This document shows positions 56,712 through 64,000 of a stretch of DNA of 64,000 bases, piece by piece. The notes below the pieces were generated by a model, which was given only the letters and a program-made list of their open reading frames with translations, searched no databases and had not been told where the DNA came from. The translations under genes and the position numbers were made by a program. This DNA is from Euglena gracilis. Taxonomy: Eukaryota > Euglenida > Euglenophyceae > Euglenales. Position 1 is the stretch's first letter; every line of letters begins with the position of its first letter. Location: positions 4,586,170 to 4,650,169 of the forward strand of contig CP154956.1 in NCBI GenBank assembly GCA_039621445.1, written 5' to 3'.

Positions 56712-58121
56712 ATGAAAATATTATATATTATTATCATTTCTCAAATGTTCACCATTGAAATTAACAACAAAAAAATAAATATATCAATAGATGATATGTA
56801 TTTTATATTACCAAAAATAAACTATAAAAATCAAAGGGGTACATCTATGGAATGGATTATAAAAGTAGGATTATTAAAAAATAATGTAAATATACCAGTT
56901 TATATAGATTTATTAAATAAAACATTAAATGATGAATATATAGGTACTACTCAAGTATTTAGTAGACAAATTAATGGGAAAGTAAAAGATAGTAAAATTA
57001 CATTTATTAAAAGTGGAAAAAACATTGGTAAAAAAAATGAAACCAATGTTTTATCACAAGCACTTTTAGATGCATTTGGGTTATATACAAAACAATTTAA
57101 TAAAACTAATGGTGTAAACCCTCCTCCTATATTATTGAATAAATTAAATAGTAATAATGATGCGGTGTTAACAGATAAAGATTTTATAGATGGATTAACA
57201 TTACAGAGAAAACATGATGGTATACGTTATATCACATATCTATCATCTAAAGGAATAGTTCAATATTCTAGAAATGGATTGTTTTATCATCCAATGAAAC
57301 ATCTTAATGATGAACTACTTGATTTATTAAATAATATAGATATAAAGTTAAAAATAGGATTATTTGGTATAGAGACAAAAGAAGAATTACAAATATATAA
57401 GGAATCTATACCATATATAGATGGAGAAATATACAAACATGGTAAATCACTTGCTTATATATCTGGACAAGTAAGAAAAGAAAACGATAAAGAAGATGAA
57501 TTATGTTATTATGTGTTTGATGTATTCTTTCCATATGCCATAGACAATGATTATAATATGATATCAAAATATAGACAAGAATATTTAGATATATTATTTG
57601 ATGGTAAAACATATAAATATATCAAAAGAGTTGAAAATTTCAAGGTAAATAATATGGAAGAAATTAACGATTTTACAAATCAGTTTATAGAAGACGGGTA
57701 TGAAGGTTCTGTTGTAAGAAAAGATTTAAAAGAATATAAATATTCTTTCAATAATTATCATTCTAGTAATGTAATAAAAATAAAACCAATCTTTTCAGAT
57801 GAATTTGAAGTGATAGATTTTAAGGATGGAAAAGGTAAAGATTTACATAAAATAGTTTGGATATGTAAAACAGAAAATGATAAGATATTTTCTGTTGTTC
57901 CTAATCTGTCTTATGAAGAAAGAGAAAAGATATTTGTATATTTGAAAGAATATAAAAAAGCATTTGATAAATATTTTAAAGGTAAAATGTTAACTATTGA
58001 ATATACTCAATTATCAGAATTAGGTATACCATTACAACCAAAAGCAATAGCATTTAGGACATATGAAAATGGAATCGACCCAGTTAAAAAAATACTTGAT
58101 AAAATATTATCGAATGAATAA
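56712..58121 (+). CDS. ATP-dependent DNA ligase
   Basis: 469 residues from ATG 56712; an internal ATG at 56745 (MFTIEINNKK) is an alternative that leaves more room after the promoter. The nucleotidyltransferase motif I is LQRKHDGIRYI, with the Lys that takes AMP. Then come motif III YIDGEIYKHG, motif IV DGYEGSVVRKD and motif V NVIKIKP. A C-terminal OB-fold domain (EFEVIDFKDGKG ... GKMLTIEYTQLSE) follows. It seals nicks in viral DNA replication and repair. The 11-codon start is copied at both triplication junctions, which shows that this gene marks the right end of the amplified unit. Confidence 0.9.
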   Translation: MKILYIIIISQMFTIEINNKKINISIDDMYFILPKINYKNQRGTSMEWIIKVGLLKNNVNIPVYIDLLNKTLNDEYIGTTQVFSRQINGKVKDSKITFIKSGKNIGKKNETNVLSQALLDAFGLYTKQFNKTNGVNPPPILLNKLNSNNDAVLTDKDFIDGLTLQRKHDGIRYITYLSSKGIVQYSRNGLFYHPMKHLNDELLDLLNNIDIKLKIGLFGIETKEELQIYKESIPYIDGEIYKHGKSLAYISGQVRKENDKEDELCYYVFDVFFPYAIDNDYNMISKYRQEYLDILFDGKTYKYIKRVENFKVNNMEEINDFTNQFIEDGYEGSVVRKDLKEYKYSFNNYHSSNVIKIKPIFSDEFEVIDFKDGKGKDLHKIVWICKTENDKIFSVVPNLSYEEREKIFVYLKEYKKAFDKYFKGKMLTIEYTQLSELGIPLQPKAIAFRTYENGIDPVKKILDKILSNE

Positions 58122-58129
58122 TATATTTT

Positions 58130-59284
58130 TTACAATGTTATATTACAATTTGGTATAACAGGTATTTGTGTTAATAAAGTATTTCTACATTTTAAATTTC
58201 TACATTTTGGTAATGATGATAATTGTGTTATTCTTGTATTACTACAATTTAATCCTATACATTCTGGTAAATCAGGTAATTGTGATATAAGTGTATTACT
58301 ACAAGTTAAAAATTTACATTTTGGTAGTTCTGGTAACTGTGTTATTCTTGTATTTATACAAATTAAATATTTACATTTTGATAGTTCTGGTAACTGTGTT
58401 ATTCTTGTATTTGTACAAGTTAAATATTTACATTTTGGTATTTCTGGTAATTGTGTTATTTGTGTAAAATCACATTTTATATGTTCACATTTTAACAATT
58501 CAGGTAATTGTGTTATTAGTGTACTATAACATACTAAAAATTCACATTTTGGTATATTAGATAGTTGTGATACCATTGTATCAGAGAAATTTAATGTTTT
58601 ACATTTTTTTAATCTTGGTAAATGTGTTATTCTTGTATTACAACAAATTAATTTTTCACATATTGATAAGTCAGGTAATTGTGTTATAAATGTATCACTA
58701 CAAAATAATTCTTTACACTTGGGTAATTCAGGTAATTGTGATATAGGTGTATTAATACAGTGTAAATGTGTACATTTTGGCAATTCAGATAATTCTGATA
58801 TAGATGTATTATTACATTGTAAATGTATACAATTTGGTAATTCTGATAGTTGTGATATAAATGTACTATTACAATATAAATATTTACATCTAGGTAATTC
58901 AGGTAACTGTGATATAGATGTATTATTACAATATAAATATTTACAATATGGTAGGTTAGGTAATTGTGATATAGATGTATTATTACAATATAAATGTGTA
59001 CAGTTTAATGTTTCTGGAAACATAGATATATTTGTATTCGAACAATTTAAATATTTTAACTTATCTATTTTTATTTTATTATCATCGATAAATTTGTTAA
59101 AATCATCTATTCCTTTTATATCTAATCCAATCACATTAAATATAGTTTTAAACTTTCTATAATTATTATGTATTAATTTATATATTATATTTCGTTTATA
59201 TTTGTTAAATTGTTTACATACTAGTCTTATATCTAAGTCGTTGTTATATGAAAATATATGACAAAGTATATCGTCGGGAAACAT
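58130..59284 (-). CDS. F-box/LRR protein, CxxL type
   Basis: 384 residues from ATG 59284 (MFPDDILCHIFSYNNDLDIR, F-box), chosen because an AAAATTGA box lies 30 bases upstream. A linker of about 60 residues is followed by about 14 repeats of 20-21 residues, LPELPKCKYLxCxNTxITQ, with a conserved Cys. Likely a substrate adaptor for host SCF ubiquitin ligase (inferred from F-box plus LRR). Full-length relative of the genes at 37211, 43396 and 50717. It converges on the ligase, leaving 8 bases between. Confidence 0.8.
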   Translation of the reverse strand: MFPDDILCHIFSYNNDLDIRLVCKQFNKYKRNIIYKLIHNNYRKFKTIFNVIGLDIKGIDDFNKFIDDNKIKIDKLKYLNCSNTNISMFPETLNCTHLYCNNTSISQLPNLPYCKYLYCNNTSISQLPELPRCKYLYCNSTFISQLSELPNCIHLQCNNTSISELSELPKCTHLHCINTPISQLPELPKCKELFCSDTFITQLPDLSICEKLICCNTRITHLPRLKKCKTLNFSDTMVSQLSNIPKCEFLVCYSTLITQLPELLKCEHIKCDFTQITQLPEIPKCKYLTCTNTRITQLPELSKCKYLICINTRITQLPELPKCKFLTCSNTLISQLPDLPECIGLNCSNTRITQLSSLPKCRNLKCRNTLLTQIPVIPNCNITL

Positions 59285-59313
59285 ATTTATTATTTTAGAA
59301 TATATATAATAAT

Positions 59314-59321
59314 TCAATTTT
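59314..59321 (-). promoter_or_regulatory. Early promoter motif for the F-box/LRR gene
   Basis: AAAATTGA on the minus strand, 29 bases before ATG 59284. Confidence 0.7.
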
Positions 59322-59394
59322 TAATTTAGTTATTTATTTGAATGTAATGTTATCTATATAATTTTATTATTAATGTAGTTTGAAATAATAACAA

Positions 59395-59600
59395 ATTATA
59401 ATTTTAAGATAACAATTAATTGTTAAAACTAAAGAATATAAGATTATATATTTTAACCAATAATCTTAAAACATACAAAATAATATATATATTTTAACCA
59501 ATGATTCTTAAAACTAAAGAATATAAGATTGTATATTTTAACCAACAATCTGAAAACATACAAATTAATATATGTATTTTAACTGATGATTTTTGAACAT
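59395..59600. repeat. Imperfect repeats in the intergenic region
   Basis: ATATTTTAACCAATAATCTTAAAAC and the related ATTTTAACCAACAATCTGAAAAC recur four times, with AAAGAATATAAGATT between. No gene is seen in 59322-59649. Confidence 0.7.
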
Positions 59601-59609
59601 ATAAAAATT

Positions 59610-59617
59610 AAAATTGA
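59610..59617 (+). promoter_or_regulatory. Early promoter motif for the MSV199 gene
   Basis: AAAATTGA, 32 bases before the ATG at 59650. Confidence 0.7.
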
Positions 59618-59649
59618 ATTTATTAAATAATATGATATAAATATCCAAG

Positions 59650-60710
59650 ATGTCAGAAGATCTTAATATCCAGATATTGGAAAGATATAACAAAATAAAA
59701 CAAGAAAACACCAGTATTCCGATTAAGGAATATATAGTATTGATTAGAGACAAGTATTATCCTACTTTGGATATATCATTCATGGATTTCTTTATGGAAA
59801 TGTATGAAAATAACGAATCCATTTCAGCTGAACTATTGGCTACATATAATGTATTAAGTATTAAACCAAATAGGAAATCACTAGATGGTAAAGATATAGA
59901 TAGATTATTTAAACGTAGATATTTAGTTGAAAATATAGACTATGAACTGCGCCGTCTACAACCGGTGCGGTCAAACAATAGAGGAATTAAATATAAAAAT
60001 ATGTATTATTTAACACCTAAAGCATTTAAAATATGCTTAATTAGTTCAGAAAATGAAAACAGATATAGAGATTATTATTTATTTCTAAAAGAATGTATTT
60101 ACTATTATAACATGGGTCAAATTAATAATTTGAAACATGAAGTAAAAGATGTTAAATAAAACATGATACATTGTTAAATAAATTTAATGAATTAATGATT
60201 GAAATGGATAAAGATAGAAAAAATAGAGAAAAAGAAAATGAAAAACATAGAGAAGAATTTAAAAAATTACAAAAACAACATGAAGAAAGCATGAACTTAC
60301 AACTATCAATGCAAACACAATTAACCGATATGCAGGTTACACTTGAAAAGATTACATCTAAGTTACCCAGTTATATTAACGAACCGCCTAAAGGCGATCT
60401 TCACGATCAGTTTGTGGTTATGCAAAAAGGTAATGATAATGATTATTATGTTATTAGAAGACAAAAAAGAAATATACCAGCAATTATTAAAGCTAAAAGA
60501 TTAGAAGGATATAAAACTGTATTTGGTATACAAGGTAATGAATATGTACCAAACTCTATACATTTATGGAATACAGTAAAGGATGTTTTAACCAATGATA
60601 AAATGATTGTCTTTAATGATAAAACTAAAAATAACATTACACTTAATATTGACAAGGATTATTTTATCGAAATCTTAAAACATATATTTGATAACAGAAA
60701 AGTTTACTAA
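59650..60710 (+). pseudogene. MSV199-domain protein with DUF3627-like C-terminus, frameshifted
   Basis: Residues 1-169 include the MSV199 region (LDGKDIDRLFKRRYLVENID, then YYLTPKAFKICLISSENENR), found in many large DNA viruses next to KilA-N/Bro proteins. The frame breaks at about 60158. The second piece has a Lys/Glu coiled coil (DRKNREKENEKHREEFKK) and a C-terminal domain (VIRRQKRNIPAIIKAKRL, GIQGNEYVPNSIHLWNTV) like DUF3627. One base would join them into about 353 residues. Role unknown, possibly DNA binding and regulation. Confidence 0.75.
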
Positions 60711-60839
60711 TATTTTTTTATTAATGTGATTAATATATATGATTTATTATTTGAATTATTAATGTAAAAAAATGTGTTAAATATAATGTAAAAAATATAC
60801 TTAATATTAATATCAAATATATCTATGTTAAAAAATACA

Positions 60840-61410
60840 TAACATCATAAATATTAATATGAGCCAAGTATTAACACAATTATTAATATAAATGTATTTA
60901 TCGTATAAATATAAATGTATTAACTATATGTACCAAGTATCAACATAATCATTAATATAGATGTATTTATCGCATAAATATAAATGTATTAACTATATGT
61001 GCCAAGTATTGACACAATTATTAATATAGATGTATTTATCGCATAAATATAAATATATTAACTAATATGTTGAGTATAAATGTATTTATTGTATAAATAT
61101 AAATGTATTAACTATATGAATCAAGTATCAACACAATTATTAATATAGATGTATTTATCGCATAAATATAAATGTATTAACTATATGAATCAAGTATCAA
61201 CACAATTATTAATATAGATGTATTTATCGCATAAATATAAATGTATTAACTATATGCGCCAAGTATCAACACAATCATTAATATAAATGTATTTATCGCA
61301 TAAATATAAATGTATTAACTAATATGTTGAATATAAATACACTGATATTAATATAGATGTATTTATCGCATAAATATAAATGTATTAACTAAATATGTTG
61401 AATATTAAAT
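60840..61410. repeat. 69-bp tandem repeats
   Basis: About seven to eight copies of TAATATAGATGTATTTATCG, then CATAAATATAAATGTATTAACTATATG and CCAAGTATCAACACAATTAT, at 69-base spacing, some shortened (61060 and 61320). No gene is seen in 60711-61798. 61540-61660 has a looser TCATCAAAAATTTAT repeat. Confidence 0.85.
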
Positions 61411-61798
61411 ATTACATATTAATATAATAAGTGTTTGTTTTATATATAATAATGTTGATATATTAAATATGATATTAATATATTTTAATTCATATATGTT
61501 TATTTCATATGTAGATAACTTTTGTTAAAAACTTATATTTCTTTTCATCAAAAATTTATATTTTTTTATCAAAAAGACTTATCTCATCAAAAATTTATTT
61601 TGATTTATATTTTTTGTCAAACTTATTTCATCAAAAATTTATCTTAAAAAAATTATATTTCTTTTATCAAATCTTTCTGTTAAAAGAATTTATAATAATA
61701 TTCTTGTGTATTCAATCTATAGAAATATCAGATAAAATGATCTATATTTTATTAAAATTTAATTAGTTTTTTATTTTATGTTATATAAATCAATAAAA

Positions 61799-61858
61799 AT
61801 GTTATTTGTAATAGCAATTGTTGTTATATTTATTATTTTTATATTATCTACAGAATAT
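61799..61858 (+). pseudogene. 5' scrap of a membrane-protein gene
   Basis: ATG followed by LFVIAIVVIFIIFILSTEY, a membrane anchor like the start of the 28786 protein. The sequence then turns into the 3' side of the KilA-N fragment and stops at a TAA ten codons on. Confidence 0.4.
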
Positions 61859-62134
61859 TGTACCACGTATTATAACATTTAATTTTCCAGTTATTGTAAT
61901 GGTTGATTTTGTATCTCCTACAATTCTAGGAGATGCAACTAATTCATCAACTTCTTTTATCAATTCTTTACTACTATCATTTTTTAGCCAATCATCGAAT
62001 CTTTTATTATATTCACTACATAACTTGGTAGCATTTATATAACCTGTTTTATTCATTATAATTACTTTAAACTTATCATATGCACCACATGAATAATCAT
62101 CATTAATTTTTTCGAATACAGTTTCTGATAACAT
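61844..62134 (-). pseudogene. KilA-N domain protein, 3'-truncated
   Basis: 96 residues with the KilA-N core: SCGAYDKFKVIIMNKTGYIN, ATKLCSEYNKRFDDWLKN, then SSKELIKEVDEL and NVIIRGTI. KilA-N proteins bind DNA through this domain. The sequence departs from the family at GTI, where the domain normally continues, and ends FCR. The junction is at about 61858 with a membrane-protein scrap. An AAAATTGA box is 43 bases upstream. Confidence 0.75.
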
Positions 62135-62177
62135 GGTTTTTCAAGTACAGGTCAAATATATTATTTAATAATAAAAT

Positions 62178-62185
62178 TCAATTTT
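62178..62185 (-). promoter_or_regulatory. Early promoter motif for the KilA-N gene
   Basis: AAAATTGA on the minus strand, 43 bases before ATG 62134. The rest of 62186-62395 is AT-rich without visible genes. Confidence 0.6.
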
Positions 62186-62395
62186 TATTTATTACAATTA
62201 TGTTAAAACTATTCTTACCAATTAGTTAAAAATTGTTTAATATACAACACAAATGGTACTAACCATATCATTTAATTCATCAATAACGCTTTATTTTAAA
62301 TAGATTATGTTATAATTATCTTTTTTTCATAGTTTGATTATAAAAATAATAGCCTTAAGCTTTTATTTCATTTTTGTTTTATAAAATATCTAAAA

Positions 62396-62515
62396 TTATA
62401 TTGTTCCTGTTTTTTTGATTATTTTAGTAATATATCCATCGTTACGTATATAAAATTCTTTTTTTAATGGTTTTATATCAAAATTATTGTTTTCAGTATT
62501 GATTATTATATACAT
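62396..62515 (-). CDS. Very small hypothetical ORF or gene fragment
   Basis: 39 codons: MYIIINTENNNFDIKPLKKE then FYIRNDGYITKIIKKTGTI. Reads like part of a larger protein; may be a 5' remnant. Low certainty. Confidence 0.3.
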   Translation of the reverse strand: MYIIINTENNNFDIKPLKKEFYIRNDGYITKIIKKTGTI

Positions 62516-62523
62516 TATTTTTT

Positions 62524-63702
62524 CTAGATAATCGAATATTTTGTTATTAATATTTGGACATTTAGCACAATGTAAGTTAAGTGGATTAATCCATCATTGG
62601 TAAAGTTAGTATTATGTCCACATGATATGAATTCTATATTTACCAAATGTTTTAATCCATTATCAGTAAAATTAATATTTTCAACACAATCTAAACGTTT
62701 TAATCGTGTTAAATACTTTAATCCTTCATCTGTAAAATTATTATTCCCATTACATTTTAATTCTTTTAAATTTACTAAATGTTTTAATCCTTCGTCGGTA
62801 AATTTATTAGACACACATTGTAAATGTTTTAATTTTTTTAATCCTTTTAATCCTTCATCTGTAAAACTTTCATTACAACCTAATAAAAATTCTAAGTTTT
62901 CTAGATATTTTAACCCTTTGTCTGTAAATTTATTATTTTTACCACAAATTAAAGTTGTTAAAGTTTTCCTTATATAATATAATCCATTATCTGTAAAGTT
63001 TCTAATATATACACAATGTAATTCATTTAAATTTGTTAGATATGATAACACATTATCTGTAAATTTATTTTTACCACATCGTAAAACTCTTAATTTAGAT
63101 AGAAATTTTAATCCATTATTCGTAAAATTATTGTTACAATATAAATATTGTAATGTTTCTTTTAAGTTAATCAATGATATATCACTAATATTTTTATTAT
63201 GTTCACAATCTAAATGTGTTAGTTTAACCAAATATTTTAACCCTTCATCTGTAATGTTAGTATTATTATAACAATTTAAATGTTCTAAGTTAACTAAATA
63301 TTTTAATCCATCATTTGTTATATTTTTATTACATTCTAAATGTGTTAAGTTAACTAAATGTTTTATTCCTAAATCTGTAATATTATTATTAAATTTACAT
63401 ATTAAATGTTTTAGATTATTAGATAAATGACTTAATATATCATCTGTAAAATGTATATTTTCTCCACAATTTAAATATCTAATATTTTTTAAATGTAATA
63501 CATTATATTGTATATCTTTATATAGTACTATTTCTGTTATAATTATGTTATCTAACATATGAATATTTTTAATTGGTAGAAAAGAATGTAATTCATATTT
63601 GAATCTACTGTATTTTTTATTTATTAATCGCATATTTTTTATATCATTCCATGATGTAATAAAACTAAATATAAATAACATAACATCGTCTGACAATTTC
63701 AT
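62524..63702 (-). CDS. F-box/LRR protein with NFTD repeats
   Basis: 392 residues starting MKLSDDVMLFIFSFITSWND (F-box), then KNMRLINKKYSRFKYELHSF. About 13 repeats of 21-25 residues follow the pattern FTDEGLKHLVNLxxLxCxxN. It is a full-length paralogue of the gene at 37937 and shows what that gene looked like when complete. The last 15 residues (LTYIVLNVQILITKYSII) depart from the repeat and may reflect a late frameshift. Probable host ubiquitin-ligase adaptor (inferred). Confidence 0.8.
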   Translation of the reverse strand: MKLSDDVMLFIFSFITSWNDIKNMRLINKKYSRFKYELHSFLPIKNIHMLDNIIITEIVLYKDIQYNVLHLKNIRYLNCGENIHFTDDILSHLSNNLKHLICKFNNNITDLGIKHLVNLTHLECNKNITNDGLKYLVNLEHLNCYNNTNITDEGLKYLVKLTHLDCEHNKNISDISLINLKETLQYLYCNNNFTNNGLKFLSKLRVLRCGKNKFTDNVLSYLTNLNELHCVYIRNFTDNGLYYIRKTLTTLICGKNNKFTDKGLKYLENLEFLLGCNESFTDEGLKGLKKLKHLQCVSNKFTDEGLKHLVNLKELKCNGNNNFTDEGLKYLTRLKRLDCVENINFTDNGLKHLVNIEFISCGHNTNFTNDGLIHLTYIVLNVQILITKYSII

Positions 63703-63727
63703 TTCTTAAGACAACATATATTTATAA

Positions 63728-64000
63728 GATATATTCAATATATTATATATATATATATATATATAGATATATATATAGATATATATCTATATATATAGAT
63801 ATATATATATATATATATATCTATAGATATATATATAATATATTATATATATATCTCTATATAGATATGCTCTATTATATATTTAGCATATCTATATGAT
63901 ATCTATCTCTATATAGATATAATATATATATATATATATATATATAGATATATAGTCTATATATATATCTATATATATAGATCTCTGTATATATATATAT
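63728..64000. repeat. TA-rich microsatellite at the right edge
   Basis: (TA)n broken by ATCTATATATAGAT-type palindromes for the last 270 bases. It can fold extensively on itself. No gene. Confidence 0.9.

Larger units (their letters stand above)
34635..56744. repeat. Tandem triplication, about 7.3 kb per copy, carrying the capping enzyme
   Basis: Copy 1 is 34635-42107, copy 2 is 42108-49430 and copy 3 is 49431-56744. At both internal junctions the 5' end of the DNA ligase gene (ATGAAAATATTATATATT...TTTCTCAA) is joined to the inside of the beta-helix gene (TCAATTATTATCAACG). The shared TCAA is the microhomology. The left flank is the intact beta-helix gene and the right flank the intact ligase, as expected for tandem amplification. 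Copies 2 and 3 are closest to each other and share the internal inversion. Confidence 0.92.

Noticed and set aside
1-64000. tRNA or rRNA genes
   Set aside because: No cloverleaf-like GC-rich segment or rRNA core motif was noticed by eye; a covariance-model scan could not be run.

Overview
The window looks like part of the genome of a mimivirus-like giant virus (order Imitervirales) infecting a protist. The case rests on several observations. The DNA is very A+T rich. The early-promoter octamer AAAATTGA, known from Mimiviridae, lies about 25-45 bases before many starts. The gene content is typical of these viruses: a trifunctional mRNA-capping enzyme, ATP-dependent DNA ligase, RNase H, collagen-like and S74-chaperone fibre proteins, GT2 and GT25 glycosyltransferases, MSV199 and KilA-N proteins, and many F-box/leucine-rich-repeat (LRR) proteins. 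Both window edges cut through sequence, so the first gene is partial.

Layout. 1-8000 carries fibre genes (collagen, beta-helix, YadA-like head and S74 modules), a small Cys protein, RNase H, a broken glycosyltransferase and small hypotheticals. 7929-10358 is an array of about 16.5 copies of a 146-bp GGCGCGC-containing unit. 10.7-21.1 kb has an SPPY methyltransferase, a coiled-coil protein, a Q-rich protein, a large CoiA-nuclease/SF1-helicase gene, a GC-richer ORF captured behind a viral promoter, and a GT2-GT25 gene. 21.5-28.0 kb is a 3.7-kb tandem duplication (two hypotheticals, a methyltransferase, an LRR end). 28.0-31.0 kb is a mosaic of gene fragments, including a JAB-like protease. 31.0-32.1 kb is repetitive. 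32.1-34.9 kb has two beta-helix fibre paralogues. 34.6-56.7 kb is a tandem triplication, about 7.3 kb per copy, that carries the capping enzyme three times. 56.7-64 kb has the DNA ligase, two F-box/LRR genes, MSV199 and KilA-N genes, a 69-bp repeat array, and a TA-rich microsatellite at the right edge.

Rearrangement is the dominant theme. A 2.2-kb piece of the helicase/GC-rich ORF locus (about 16150-18373) was copied in inverted orientation into a beta-helix gene at 34947. The module was then triplicated, and copies 2 and 3 carry a 2.4-kb internal inversion relative to copy 1. All three contain a short TTAGGG telomere-like tract inside the copied helicase. Many junctions make chimeric ORFs.

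Many genes are interrupted by one-base changes in homopolymers, and the duplicated copies are broken at different places. Part of this is probably sequencing or assembly error and part real decay. Raw reads across the breakpoints would decide. No tRNA, rRNA or CRISPR array was seen.
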